This document shows positions 11,814 through 22,940 of a stretch of 64,000 bases of DNA, one piece after another. Under the pieces are notes generated by a model. It saw nothing but the letters and a program-made list of their open reading frames with translations, did not search any database and was not told the DNA's origin. Location of the stretch: NCBI RefSeq assembly GCF_009727055.1, contig NC_052356.1:1814780-1878779 (forward strand), in the 5' to 3' direction. The stretch's first letter is position 1, and every line of letters starts with the position of its first letter. Made by a program: the position numbers and the translations under genes. This stretch comes from Benincasa hispida. Lineage: Eukaryota > Streptophyta > Magnoliopsida > Cucurbitales > Cucurbitaceae.

Positions 11814-12074
11814 TGATGTAGGGACATTTGGAAATATTCTGTAATTTTCATCTGTATTACTTTGCAATTTTAATTTGTTTTCTTTTAATTTAGGTGTGAA
11901 AACACCCTTCCTCTTGGGTCTATTTAGGGAAGTTTTAGGATTAGAATTAGTTAGTTAGTTAGGTGTGAAATAACCCTTTCTCTTTGGGTCTATTTAAAGG
12001 GATCATTGTCTACAATTATGATACAATCAACGATACTCTACTACAAGATTTTCTCCAAGAATTGAGTTACATCA
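11814..12074 (+). repeat. 5' LTR of the Gypsy element (261 bp)
   Basis: Starts TGATGTAGGGACATT and ends TTACATCA. A ttagttagttagttaggtgtg block and two copies of a gggtctattta phrase lie inside. It aligns base for base, with scattered differences, to 16904-17167. Confidence 0.93.
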
Positions 12075-12078
12075 AAAC

Positions 12079-12091
12079 TAGTATTAGAGCA
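12079..12091 (+). other. Primer-binding site, initiator-Met tRNA type (degenerate)
   Basis: TAGTATTAGAGCA follows the 5' LTR by four bases. It differs from the common plant initiator-methionine site TGGTATCAGAGC at two positions. Its placement directly after the LTR supports the call. Confidence 0.6.
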
Positions 12092-12187
12092 GCCATGAGG
12101 TTGGGCCTGATGATTGGAAAAAAAATCCAACAAACTCATTGATTCTCTTCCCTTCACATTGATGTGGAAGCATTCAACCCCCAATCC

Positions 12188-13610
12188 ATGGATAACGTAT
12201 GAACTAAGTTGAAGATGCCATAGGAACCTTGATCAACAACTTCAATGTGATGCAGACTTCCATCGCTGAGATGCAATAGACCCTAAACTCCCTTATAAAA
12301 GGAAACAACAAATCAAACAGCAAAGCCAAGATTCAAAAAGAAGAAGAAGGTAGTCAAGAACAGCAAGAAAATAGAGGAGTTTTACACCAAATTGAGGCTA
12401 AGGGACCTCTATTGCACGAAGAATTCAGAGGTAACCATAAAAAAGGAAGAACTTTTTGTAGACAGAACTGTGTTCCTCAAAATTTTGGCCCTCCAAGAAT
12501 TCAAGAACATCCAAGAATCCCTCCAAGACTCATGCAATTAAGAGAGATCAACCAAAGGAGACCACAACCTAGGCCTCATCAACAAACCATACTAATGCCA
12601 CAAAACCTTTTAGGGTTTAATTCTGATTCCTCAAGAGAAGACACACAAAATTGGGAAAACATGCTAGCCGACCAGCCTTATAGACAGATATTCAACTACA
12701 ACAACCAAGACTTTCAAGATTTCCAAGAAGATGATTAAGACTTGGAACAATATTGGCTCGAGTATAGGGGAATGCAAAGAGGACCTCTGTGGAGACAAGA
12801 TTCTGAATATAAAATGAAGATTGACCTCCCTACTTACAAACGAATGAATATTGAAGTTTTTCTCGATTGGGTGAAGGAGGTAGAAAGTTTTTTTTACTAC
12901 ATGGGCACCCTCGAGGATCGAAAGGTAAAACTTGTGTCATTTAAACTAAAAAGTGGAGCGTCTGCATGTAGCCAAGAAAATAGGAAAATGTATGAAAAAC
13001 CTCCAATCCAAAGCTGGCAAAAAATGCGTCAACTCATGAAGAAGAGATTTCTTCCACTTAATTACGAAAGATTGTTGTACAACCAATTCCAACATTGAAA
13101 ACAAGGGTCAAGAAGCATTGAAGAGTATACGAAAGAGTTCCAAAGGCTTAGTGCAAGAAACAACCGTCTGAAAGTGAAAATCAACAAATAGCTCGGTTTC
13201 TTGATGGACTTCGACAAGGTATTCGAGAAAAGGCACATCTCCATCCAATGACAAGTCTCTCAGAAGCTGTTTCGGTGGCCACAACCATTAAAGAAGATGA
13301 AAACCAAGTAGAAAAGATGGACAACAAGAAGAGCCAATTGGGAAAAACCAAATGGTGGTTCAAGAAAACCAACCTTGGCTTCAAACACAAGTCCCATTAC
13401 AGCAAACTCTTCTTCAAGCACAGCAAAAGACAACCTTCCACAACAAGGCACGAATGCAAAGGAAAGTATTTCTAACCTTCCAAATAAGAATTCCAACCCT
13501 TATAATAGACCTAACCTTGGTAAATGTTTTAGGTGTGGACAAATGAGACATCTATCAAATGACTTCCCAAAAAGAACAATCCAAGAAACATACTTGAGGA
13601 AGAAGATGAG
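12188..13610 (+). pseudogene. gag: Gypsy gag, broken
   Basis: Gag packages element RNA into particles. The likely start ATGGATAACGTA at 12188 is followed at once by a TGA, then frame changes. Readable Gag pieces are 12412-12738 and 12742-13098, in one frame and separated by a TAA at 12736-12738. They include the conserved stretch around residues IEVFLDWVKEVESFF (about 12855-12895), typical of the retrotransposon Gag domain. A further frame change near 13190 leads to the zinc knuckle at 13525-13566, CFRCGQMRHLSND, where the last zinc-binding Cys is replaced by Phe. At least four lesions make it non-functional. Confidence 0.85.
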
Positions 13611-13760
13611 CTAGAAGAAGAGGATAATATAGCTCGAACAAACCCAGATATTGGAGATGAACTATCTTGTGTTATCCAAAAAATACTTCTATCCCAAACA
13701 ACCCCGAGAAACCCCCCAAGACATTCATTATTTCGAACAAAGTGCACCATAAAAGGTAAA

Positions 13761-14075
13761 GTGTGCATAGTTATCGTCGACAGTGGCAGCAGTGTGAACA
13801 TAGTTTTGAAAAAGCTTGTTCAGCCTTTGAAACTTAAAGTTGATCCACATCCACATCTACATCCATACAAGATCGAATGGATTAAAAGAGGTGGTGAAAC
13901 AATGATTAATGAAATATGCACGATGGCTTTGTTCATTGGTGCCCACTACAAAGATCAAATCATATGTGATGTTATAGAAATGGATGTTTGTCATCTACTT
14001 CTTGGCCGACCATGGCAATACGACATAAAGGCCATCCACAAATGCCTGAAAATACATATGAGTTCAATTGGTTAG
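13761..14075 (+). pseudogene. Gypsy aspartic protease domain
   Basis: The frame reads IVIVDSGSSVNIV at its start and CDVIEMDVCHLLLGRPWQYD near its end. DSGS (13779-13790) is the aspartic protease active-site motif, and the LLLGRPWQYD phrase is a hallmark of plant Gypsy proteases (retropepsin fold). This 105-codon piece is uninterrupted, but it is separated from gag and reverse transcriptase by frame changes. It would cut the Gag-Pol polyprotein in a live element. Confidence 0.85.
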
Positions 14076-14214
14076 GTAAGAAGGTTGTTCTATTACCTCT
14101 CCAAGACCATACAACAACTTCCTCAACCACTTTAGGAAGAGATAAAGGCAGTCTATTTTCCATTTTGTCTACAAAAGAGCTCTAGAAATAGCATCCACCT
14201 TTACTTTAACCTTA

Positions 14215-15160
14215 ATGATTAAAGATCTCTCCACTACCCCCCTTTTACCACATCCTGTAGATAACAGGATTGAAAATCTCCTTACCAATTTTCCCAATCT
14301 CACCAAAATTCTAGAGGGCTTACCTCCTTTGAGGGACATTCAAGATAGCATTGATTTTATATCCGGTGCCTCACTTCCACATTTTTCCCATTACAAAATG
14401 AGCTCATCCAAGTACAAAGCACTTCATGAAATTATCGAAGACCTATAAAAATAGCACATCCAACCTAGCCTTCTAAGCCCCTATGTTGTCCCTACTCTAT
14501 TAGCCTCAAAAAATGATGGTAGTTGGCGCCTTTGTATTGATAGTTGAGCCATAAATAAAGTCACTATCAAATACAGATTTTCCATCCCTAGAATCGGTGA
14601 TCTCCTAGACCAATTAGCAGGTGCTCAAGTCTTTTCCAAAATAGATATCCATAATGATTATCACCAAATTCGAGTTAGGCCAGGAGATGAATGGAAAACT
14701 GCATTCAAAATCGACGAAGGTCTCTTTGAATGGTTGGTTATGCCATTTGGATTATCAAATGCACCTAGCACGTTCATAAGCCTCATGAATAAAATATTCC
14801 TAACATTCTTAAATAAGTTTGTCGTTATTTAATTTGAGGACATCTTAATTTACAACAAAAGCATAGAGAAACATTTATCACACTTACAGGATGCCTTCTA
14901 TACTCTTGACACACATTAGTTAGTCATTAATTTGAAGAAATGTCTTTTCTTAACTAACAAAATTTCTTTCCTTGGTTTTCTTATTAGCTCAAAAGGAATT
15001 CAAGCCGATCCTCTCAAGGTTGAAGCTATAAAGAATTGGCCAATACCATCCACAGTCAAGGAGGTATAATCATTTCTAGGGTTAGCTTCATTTTACAGAA
15101 AATTCATAAAATATTTTAGCACATTAACAACTCCATTAACAAATTGTCTAAAAAAGGGGA
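14215..15160 (+). pseudogene. Gypsy reverse transcriptase, catalytic motif destroyed
   Basis: 14215-14448 gives the N-terminal part (LPPLRDIQDSIDFISGASLP). Stops follow, but readable RT resumes with [42 protein letters not shown] and [12 protein letters not shown]. The catalytic box normally YxDD is here stop-Phe-Glu-Asp at 14830-14841: the Tyr codon is TAA and the first Asp is Glu. Downstream, FLGFLISSKGIQADPLKVEAI and [12 protein letters not shown] complete the thumb/connection region. The enzyme cannot be functional. Confidence 0.9.
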
Positions 15161-15234
15161 AGTTTACTTAGAATCAAGAAACATTAGATAGTTTTAACAT
15201 AATTAAAACAAAGCTAACCACCCCCTGTTTTAGC

Positions 15235-15805
15235 TTTACCAAACTTTGGTAAGACTTTTGAGGTTGTTGTTGATGCTAGTGATGTTGGAATAGGAGCAGT
15301 GCTATCCCAAGAATCACACCCTATGAAATTTTTTAGTGAGAAACTAAGTGAACCTTGACAAAAATGGGTCACTTATGAACAAGAATTATACGCCTTAGTA
15401 AAAGCCTTACAATATTGGGAACACTACCTTATAGGTAAAGAATTCATTCTACTTACCGACCATTATTCCCTCAAGTTTCTTCACTCACAAAAATATATTA
15501 GTAGAATGCATGCTAGATGGATAATATTTATCCAAAAATTTGATTTTGTAATAAAACATATCTCGGGTAGCACCAATAAAGTAGCTGATGCTTTAAGTAG
15601 AAAGTCATCTCTACTAACTCTTCTCCAAGGCACTATCATAGTTTTTGATCATCTACCCACTTGTTATGAACTAGACCCTGACTTTCATACAATTTGGCAA
15701 CAGTGTAATACACATTATGCCCCTAATGATTATCATTTGTTTGAAAATTATCTCTTTAAAGGTAATTCATTATGTATACCTCATAAGAGAAGCCATCATG
15801 CATGA
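15235..15805 (+). pseudogene. Gypsy RNase H and linker
   Basis: [18 protein letters not shown] at about 15255-15310 is the start of the RNase H domain with its first catalytic Asp. WVTYEQELYALVKALQYWEHYL holds the second acidic residue, and LLTDHYSLKFL the third. The SGSTNKVADALSRK phrase ends the domain. A TGA at about 15357 interrupts it. The uninterrupted 15506-15805 part runs on toward the integrase zinc finger. Confidence 0.85.
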
Positions 15806-16790
15806 TGCTCATTCTAGTGGTTTAGTTGGTCATTTCGATTGAGATAAGACCTATAAAATGTTGTCTAAAAAAATCTTTTGTCTAGAACTTAGAAAAGATG
15901 TAAATAATTTTGTAAAATAATGCTTCGTGTGCCAAACAACAAAAGGTCAATCTCAAAATACAGGACTTTATACCCCTCTCCCAATTCCCCAAAACATTTG
16001 AGAGGATCTCTCCATGGACTTTATCCTCGGTCTCCCACGCACACAAAGAGGGTTTGACTCTATTTTTATTATTGTTGATAGATTTAGTAAGATGGATCAT
16101 TTTATCCCTTGCAAGAAAACCTCAAATGCTTTAAATATTGCTCAATTTTTTTTTTCAAAAAAATCGTACGCTTACATGGAATTCCCAAATCGATAGTATC
16201 TGACAGAGATGTTAAATTCATTATTTTTTTTTTTTTTTTGGAAATGCCTTTGGAAGAAATTCGGAATCACTTAAAGTTTCGCTCAACAAGCCATCCAAAA
16301 ACAGATGGCCAAACTGAGGTGACAAAAGAACATTGGGGAATCTACTTCGATGCATATGTGGAGAACCCAAGAAATTGGATCTTGTACTCTCACAACCAGA
16401 ATTTGCATACAACAACATGCAAAATAGATCAATAGTGAAGTGTCCCTTTGAAATTATTTTTAGTCATCCTCCTAGACTAACTTTTGACCTCACTAATTTA
16501 CCATCTTTTGTTGACAACAACCTTCAGGTAGATTACATGGTGGACAGAATTCAAAAGATACATGAAGAAGTTGTGAAGAACCTAACAGTTGCCAATACTA
16601 AATATAAGGACAAAGTTGATGCTCACCGAAGGAAACAAACTTTTCAACCTAGAGATCTAGTCATGGTGTACACCAAAAAATCAAGACTACTAGTTGAAAG
16701 TTCTTCCAAACTAACCAACAGAAAGTTCGGCCCATTCACAATACTAGAAAAATTTGGGAAAAAGTCTTCCGGATAGATCTACCTACATCT
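15795..16790 (+). pseudogene. Gypsy integrase, frameshifted
   Basis: An HHCC-type zinc finger (HSSGLVGHF ... CFVCQTTKG) is followed by the catalytic core: MDFILGLP (first Asp), [10 protein letters not shown] (second Asp) and HPKTDGQTEV (Glu), so all three catalytic residues survive. Frame changes occur near 16110-16200 and 16330-16435. A poly-T run at 16224-16239 probably caused one. The C-terminal part (KYKDKVDAHRRKQTFQPRDL, then KFGPFTILEKFGK) ends just before the polypurine tract. Two stops precede the core. Confidence 0.85.
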
Positions 16791-16889
16791 ATAAACATTA
16801 GCAACACATTCAACGTTGCTGATATTTTTTCCTACTACGCACCTGACGAGTTTCAATTTTCATCATAAACTCTAGGATGAGTTTAATTC

Positions 16890-16903
16890 TCAGGGGGTCG
16901 AAT
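16890..16903 (+). other. Polypurine tract region of the Gypsy element
   Basis: TCAGGGGGTCGAAT immediately precedes the 3' LTR. The AGGGGG core is the likely plus-strand primer; position is the main evidence. Confidence 0.6.
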
Positions 16904-17167
16904 TGATGTAGGGACATTTTGGAAATATTCTATAATTTCCATTTGTATTCATTTACAATTTTAATTTGTTTTCTTTTTAGTTTAGGTGTGAAAACACCTT
17001 TCCCCTTTGGGTTTATTTAAAGGGGTTTTAAGACTAGAATTAGTTAGTTAGTTAGGTATGAAACAACCCTTTCCCTTTTGGTCTATTTAAAGGGATCATT
17101 GTCTACAATTCTGATACAATCAATAATAATCTATTTCAAAATTTTCTCCAAAAATTGAGTTACATCA
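16904..17167 (+). repeat. 3' LTR of the Gypsy element (264 bp)
   Basis: Matches the 5' LTR over its whole length, with visible substitutions such as cttcctcttgg versus ttcccctttgg. It is followed by the target duplication TGTAT at 17168-17172. The divergence between the LTRs shows the insertion is not recent. Confidence 0.93.
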
Positions 17168-17172
17168 TGTAT

Positions 17173-17593
17173 AGACTAATAAAATAAATAGAAGATGGAA
17201 ACACAGATTTACAATTAAGTTTCAACCAAAAAGGAATTATGCCTTGAGCGATGATCATACCTAGACAGCAACTCAGCATGGATAGAAAACATCTTCTATT
17301 CATTCTCGTGTCAAGTTTCTTTAGGAATTCTAAATAGTTAATGCTTATATTTCTATTATTAGTTGGATCATAGTTTAATTTCATGCATTTTCTTTATCCT
17401 ATGGTGTACCTTATTTCTAAGGCTACATGACAGTCCTATTTCTAACCTTTTAGTCATATATTCTTTTGTGAAATCAGTTTAAATCTTAACTTTCTCAAAA
17501 GACTCCATTAAAAGGACACGACTGCAGTAGTCATCAACCCTTTTATTGACACTTACTGCCTAATAACTCTTGCGGAAACAACTCTGATACCAA
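17173..17593. other. Target flank and leader of the next Gypsy LTR
   Basis: The left part is the continuation of the target sequence broken by the Gypsy insertion. The right part, roughly 17500-17593, reads on the minus strand as the leader just inside the LTR at 17594-20160 and contains its primer-binding site. No gene recognised. Confidence 0.45.
17581..17592 (-). other. Primer-binding site of the minus-strand Gypsy LTR
   Basis: On the minus strand TTGGTATCAGAGT directly follows the LTR end TGTACA. It matches the initiator-Met tRNA complement TGGTATCAGAGC except the last base. This fixes the orientation of the LTR as minus and marks it as a 5' LTR. Confidence 0.8.
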
Positions 17594-18074
17594 TGTACAA
17601 ATTCAACAACCAACTGATTAAGTCAAGGAGGCAAACAACAACTGATTAAGTAGGCCCATTTTATATTACAATAATGTAACATTTATACAACTCCAAGACT
17701 TAACTACAAAGTGTACATCAACAATTGTAAAACCCTCCGGAAGTGTAACTGTGGCTTGTAGCAGACCTTGACCTTAGCAGCACCCTGGAACTCCTCACCT
17801 TTCGCCATCTGGGAAGAAAAACATGAAATAATAAAATGAGCTTCACAAAGCTCAGTGAGTGGTAAGCAACTTCTAGAGTTTATTTCAACTCATAAATACG
17901 AGATTACATTCAAATCTCATCTTTTAACGAGTCTGGTCTCAACTTCTATCTACATGCATTGTAGATAGCTAAACTGATAACTAATTAGAATGAGTATGTT
18001 GTCTTCCTACACACACGGCAGATAGTTAACTATTACTAAACTTAAACGTTTACTCTTTTGCGTTTCCCATATGT

Positions 18075-18250
18075 CCCCTATGTGCACATAGCTCCCACGC
18101 ATGGGCTCAGAAGCTAGGCCCATCGGCCCTCTGACCATCCCATACGAGGATCCTCCCAGGGGCTTAGGAACTAGACCTCTCGGTCCCCTGACCATCCCGT
18201 GAGGTTTTGCTTTCGGGCTCAGGAACTAGGTCTATTGACCTCCTGACCAT
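18075..18250 (+). repeat. ~55-60-bp repeat inside the Gypsy LTR, about 3 copies
   Basis: The phrases ggctcagaagctaggcccat, ggcttaggaactagacctct and ggctcaggaactaggtctat recur, each followed by a c-ctgaccatccc block. The copies are GC-richer than their surroundings. Confidence 0.75.
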
Positions 18251-18944
18251 CCTGATCACGTAATCTCATTCTCATGCTAGGTACTCATTCATAACATAAG
18301 CATATACAATTTACTCTAAAAGATGTGCTTTAAGACTTAAAGGAAAGTACCATTCACCTTGGTAAGGATAGGAATCTTTCTCTTAAGAAGTTCCTTGATC
18401 ACCTCGGGCTCCCTTTTGAACCCTAAGATCCATATTCAAATTAAAGCTCAGATTACTCATAATTCTAGGATTTATCTCGAGATACTTTCTTCTACAAATA
18501 TGCTCTAAAATCAGGAAGCTTACTGCAAAATCTTAGCTTAGAAATTCTCGTGGTTTGGCCGGAAACATCAAAACATCAAGACTGGCCCAGCTTACCCGAC
18601 AGCTCGAGCCCTCTATCTTGTCCTCATTCTCTAGCCCAATTCCTTGGAGATTCTTCTCCGGCAGCCCTACCCTGAAAACTAGACTCTTTTAGCTTTCAGA
18701 TAGCTTTGAAATTACATAAAAAACACGAGTATTCTAGGAGAACTCCTCTTCCCAAGTTGATGTTACTTCCAGACCTTCCTGTCCAACAACATCTCCTTCT
18801 CTTGGAACTTCATGACCGACGCATGGTCTTGCTACCGACGCATGCGTTCCTCCATCAATGCATAGTCTCCTCCCAATTAGCCTTCATACACTCTTCTGAA
18901 TGTCTTTTGAGGAGAATTTGAGTTATGGTCTGAAGTTCTTGGCC

Positions 18945-18954
18945 CTATTTATAG
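18945..18954 (-). promoter_or_regulatory. TATA box of the long Gypsy LTR
   Basis: CTATAAATAGG on the minus strand lies about 1.2 kb into the LTR, a good match to the plant TATA consensus. Downstream on the minus strand come the short transcript leader and the 55-60-bp repeats. Confidence 0.55.
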
Positions 18955-19339
18955 GCGTCCAAGATTGCTCTAAGGCCGACACCTCCTACTTGGCCGCATG
19001 TTCAAGTTTCTTTTCCTTACACTATTACCGCAATCTTGCGTCAGAGCAAGCCAAGGTATCTTGCTCCCCTTTTACCAACGCATAACCCTCAAATTAGCAT
19101 GTCTTCTTATGTATCCACCTCATTTGCTTAAGGTTTAAGATTTCCTCCTAACAAGCCACATGTCCGGATGACGACCTTGAATGCGTCCATCCTCCCTCAT
19201 ATATGTTCGTCCAACTTCATATGCGGTCATCTAGCCACAAATGTGCCCATCCAATTGCCGCAACATTCCTATGTCCGGACACCACCAATTGGCACATGTG
19301 TCCATCCTGGCTCATCTTACAGCCGCATAGTTCATCGCC

Positions 19340-19795
19340 TAACGCTGTTGTCGCATACTACCAACGCATAACGTTGCCGTATAGCATCGACGCATAGCAT
19401 TGCCACATAGCACCGACGTATAGCATCACCGTGTGACACCAACGTTTAGTGCTGTCGTATACCATCGACGCATACCTTCGACAGCATGATGCATAGCACC
19501 GCCGTATGACACCAACGCATAGTGCTGCCATATACCATCGACGCATACCATCGACGCATACCTTCGACCGCATACCTTCGGCCGCATGCCCCCATCGCCG
19601 CATGCCCCCATCGCCACATGCCTCTATTGCTGCATGCCTCCATCGCCGCATGCCTTCATCGCCACATGCCTCTATCGCTGCATGCCTCCATCGCCACTTG
19701 CCTCTATCGCCGCATGCCCTCGGTCGCATCGCCGCATGCCCTCGGCTGTATCACCGCATGCCCTCGACCGCATCACCTCATGCCCTCACGTAGTA
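19340..19795. repeat. CpG-containing minisatellites (about 19-bp then 16-bp units)
   Basis: From about 19340 to 19570 diverged ~19-bp units of an accatcgacgcatagcattg type alternate. From about 19580 to 19790 a tighter 16-bp unit, gccgcatgcctccatc and variants, repeats about 13 times. CpG and GC content are far above the neighbours. The repeats generate long apparent frames on both strands (for example 19358-19729 minus, with recurring A-x-EACGDGGMRRW). Confidence 0.88.
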
Positions 19796-20160
19796 CTGCC
19801 GTAACCATTGCATCCATCGCGCTGCATGCATTGTTCTAACCTCTCAAGGCATTGGTTGCCGCATGCGTTGGCCATACTTCAGCCTCTCTCAATGCTCAAG
19901 TAATCTCTCAAAACTTCATGGCTAACGCATGGCACCACACTAATACATTGTCAAACACTTAGTCATTTTTCTCCTTGGCTTCCAATGCATGGTTATACTT
20001 AGCCAAATTTCACTAGTTATGGCTTATTTTCAAAGCTATTTAACAAATCCTTTTAATCACTTGGAAATTTCCTTCACTTCAACATAGAATTTAACTTTCA
20101 CTTGGTTAATCCCTTTTATTTCCTGCTTAAGTAGGAAAAAATGGAAATCCGGGTTTTACA

Positions 20161-20609
20161 AACATGTTAAATTAATTGATCAGTTTAATATAACAAGATA
20201 ACTATATAACAAGATAACAAATAAATTTAGCAAAAAAAGTGTAAAGGTTACGACAACATGATGCATATGTATAAACCCAAGCCAAAAGGTTTTAGGGTAT
20301 CCTCATGATTGAATCCCTTGGAGACTTAACCCATAATTAGATAAGAATAAATAGACTTCATTGAATCCAATGCAATGGGTAAAAATCAAGGAATGATAAG
20401 AAAAAAAAAAGACAACAAAGAACTAGAAGAACAAATATGGAAAAACAATAAATAAAGTTTTTGAATGAAGCCAACAAATTAAGGTGTTCTCTAGGATGGA
20501 TTTGATCCTTCTTCAAGGTAAGTCTCATTCTACAACAAGTTTTCATGGGTAGGATTGACCTGAAGAAACCATCTCTTCAGAGCAACTTTCATTCTTGAAA
20601 AGATTAAAG
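20161..20609. other. Spacer left of the solo LTR insertion
   Basis: No gene recognised. Its right end carries the AATAA duplication. It continues at 23450, where the sequence gtggattttcttcaaatgag follows. The two flanks probably formed one old element or spacer before insertion. Confidence 0.45.
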
Positions 20610-21111
20610 AATAATGTAACCTCCCGAGTTTCAAGAAAATTTAAGTTAATTATCTCAAATTATTGGATTTTAGTTTTCTTTTAATTTTTAGAATTTAGGA
20701 TCAAATTGAAGATAATTGAAAAGTTTAATTCATTAGAATTTGAATTAATTATCTTTAAAATATTGGACTTTATTTCCCTTCAATTTTGATATTTGGAGCA
20801 ATAATTGGGATGGTTGACAAAATTAATTTGAATTTATCTGTTAAGAGATTTTATTTTGGATATTATTTTGATAGAAAAAAGGATAGGGAAGAACTGGAAT
20901 TTGAGAAGAAAAGTGAGAAGTTTGACTTTGACTAGGTCTCCCTGCACATGTCTCATCGTTAGCACCTTTATTCACACAAGATTTCGACAAATGAAATTTA
21001 ACTCGTGGAAATAATTTTGATTTTCTTGATTTATACTAGGGTTACAGTTTTTAATGTATAACCTTTTGATACTTTTTCTTGAATACAAAAATTTTAGTCT
21101 TTAAGCTTGTT

Positions 21112-21375
21112 GATCTTCCTAGATGGTCGACCTTTGGATTTGATGATCTTTTTGGAGAATCGACTTTTGGACTTATTGATCTTATTGGATGATCGACATT
21201 TGGCTTGCTGATAGACTTGGATCAACTTCTGGCTTGTTGATCAGCTTGGATCGACCATTAGCTTGTTGATCAGCTTGGATCAGCCTCTTGCTTCTTGATC
21301 GACTTCGATTACTTTCTGTATTGTTGATCGGCTTGGATCAACTTAGATCAACTTTTGATTTGTTGATTTGTTGAC
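21112..21375. repeat. Minisatellite with ~29-33-bp unit, about 8-9 copies
   Basis: Units of the type gatcagcttggatcgacc then attagcttgtt repeat from 21112 to 21375, shortening from about 33 to 29 bases. The same unit in reverse orientation fills window bases 1-110. Confidence 0.85.
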
Positions 21376-21439
21376 TTTGATCTGAGGACAGGCAAGCTTG
21401 TTCTTAAATCAAGGGAGATTGGTCTTCAATTTGTAGATT

Positions 21440-21565
21440 ATAGGTGATCATTTGGTGAAGAAGAGGCGATAATCTCGTTGAAGAAGTGATAATCAATTTG
21501 GTGAAGAAGAGACACTCAATTTGTTGAGGAAGAGACGATCAAATCGTCGAAGAAGAGGCAATTTG
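21440..21565. repeat. Second short tandem array, gtgaagaagaggcgataatc type
   Basis: Four to five diverged units of about 25-30 bases with the pattern ttg-tgaagaagagac-atcaa follow directly after the first array. They encode nothing recognisable. Confidence 0.7.
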
Positions 21566-22552
21566 TTGAAGTCTCTTTGAATCTTCTAAATTCTATTGTC
21601 GAAATTCTCTAAATTCTCTTAACTCTGAATCCTCTACCTCTAAATCCTCTTAATGGATGTCTGTTTTCTTTAATTTCTAACTGAATACTTCAAATAATGG
21701 TTGACACCTCCCCTATTTATAGAATTTTGGGAGACCTTATATGGACTTGGACTTAGTTGATATTGAGCCCAACTTTCGGACTTGGACTTAAATTAATCTT
21801 TTTTTATATAGATTTTTATTTAAGGTTGACCTAACTTTTTTTTATAAACCCAAGATGATCTAGCTCCGAGCTTAATCGCCATGTGCCATAATTTAATTGG
21901 ACGAGTAGACATTTTCCGATGAATCAATGCTTAGGCAAGTAGCGTCATTTGAATTGCCAATTTTCATGTCTTTAATTTTAATTTGAGTACACATATAAAT
22001 TTGTAATTGGTCTCTTATATTTCAAGTATAGATTTGAGGTCTTGTAGGGGGTTTGACACACTGTTCAACAAAGATTGTGATCGATTGGCAAGTTATTGGT
22101 GAGTTTTTTTTAGGTTCTCGTTTAACATTGAGTACTCAATAAAGTTTGGCATGGATTTAATGTTTAATCATAGCATTTGGACCTTAGATTTGAGTCTTGG
22201 AGGCTGTTAGCATATTGTGCAACAAAGTTCAAGAGCATTTGGTAAGTTTTTGACAAGAACTAAGATTTTGAAACCAATTGGAGTTAATATTGTTGACTGG
22301 AAATTGGGTTCTAATGGATTTATTGCTTGAAGTTTGGAAGTGAATTTTTATCAAGCTAGAAGTTGGATAAGTGATTTGAAGAATTCTAAGATGATTTATT
22401 GGCCTAAGGTTGAAATTAATTTTGGTTCATGTAGTAGTCTTTGGCTCAAGGTTTCTCAAAACTAATAGTGAAATTTGATTTGCGTGGATAAATATTATTT
22501 GGACTTGCTTACAAGGTAAGTGACATTATTACTAGAACTTCCTTAAGGGCTG

Positions 22553-22590
22553 ATAAATAAATAAATAAATAAATATATATATATATAATG
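22553..22590. repeat. (AAAT)n/(AT)n microsatellite
   Basis: A run of aaat units passes into an at dinucleotide run within the solo LTR. Confidence 0.9.
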
Positions 22591-22734
22591 TTTTTGGTGT
22601 TGCTGGTTAAATTGTTACTTGAATTATGTTGAATGTGACGTTGTATATATTAATCATGAAATTTATAAATGACATTTATGAGCAATTACATGTGTTCGAC
22701 ATTATTAGTTCACATGAAATTATATGTAGAACCT

Positions 22735-22940
22735 CATGCATATGGGTATGTTAAATGAAATTGATGCAAGTCTAACATATCTAAATTACATGAAATTGAT
22801 GTACTTAGACATGTTTTGGTGTGTACGTAATTGATGCACACCCATACATGAAATTGATGCATGCCTAGATTTAGATTTTAATGTATATGAAATTGATATA
22901 CATTAAGTTGATGTATATGAAATTGATGCACATCTAGGGG
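22735..22940. repeat. ~30-bp degenerate repeat, gaaattgatgcac type
   Basis: The phrase tgaaattgatg recurs at least six times with variable spacers (near 22757, 22793, 22845, 22889, 22918). It is a short decayed array inside the solo LTR. Confidence 0.7.

Larger units (their letters stand above)
11814..17167 (+). mobile_element. Ty3/Gypsy LTR retrotransposon, complete in outline, inactive
   Basis: Two similar short LTRs, each beginning TGATGTAGGGACATT and ending TTGAGTTACATCA, bound a 4.8-kb interior. Perfect 5-bp duplications TGTAT flank it (11809-11813 and 17168-17172). Domain order is gag zinc knuckle, protease, reverse transcriptase, RNase H, integrase, which is diagnostic of Ty3/Gypsy. 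All coding parts carry stops or frameshifts. The short LTRs and ~5.35-kb length suggest a small chromovirus-like lineage, but I cannot fix the clade and see no clear chromodomain. Confidence 0.93.
17594..20160 (-). mobile_element. Long Gypsy-type 5' LTR (2567 bp)
   Basis: On the minus strand it begins TGTAAAACCCGGATTTCC and ends at TGTACA next to a primer-binding site. A TATA box sits at 18945-18954. The 2.5-kb length and the TGTAAAACCC start suggest a Tekay/Del-type Gypsy, from memory. Only a short leader remains on the inner side (17500-17593), and the rest of the element is gone, so this is a truncated 5' end. Frames of 60-125 codons inside it, on both strands, are translations of tandem repeats and not genes. 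Confidence 0.82.
20950..22026 (-). mobile_element. Third copy of family M, inside the solo LTR
   Basis: On the minus strand it starts near a gacaattggtctc-like block at ~22026, passes a TATA-like stretch (ctatttatagaa at ~21713), then tandem repeats, then a tail matching 160-240 of the window and 2311-2370. Order and orientation equal those of the copy at 2311-4234, but the tandem repeat is a different one. Borders are approximate and no duplication was found; it may be part of the host LTR and not a separate insertion. Confidence 0.45.

Noticed and set aside
18706..19085. Possible small secreted or membrane proteins in the long Gypsy LTR
   Set aside because: Frames overlap LTR promoter and leader sequence on the opposite strand to the element, with no conserved motif.
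19358..19729. A 123-residue open frame with repeated C-G-D-x-G-M-R-R-W motifs on the minus strand, overlapping frames of 63-105 residues on both strands
   Set aside because: They translate the 16- and 19-bp minisatellite of the Gypsy LTR. Open frames on both strands and in several phases are expected from a stop-free repeat.
20950..22026. A separate, well-bounded insertion of family M into the solo LTR
   Set aside because: No target duplication found and borders are vague, so it is reported as a family M block and not as a proven nested insertion.
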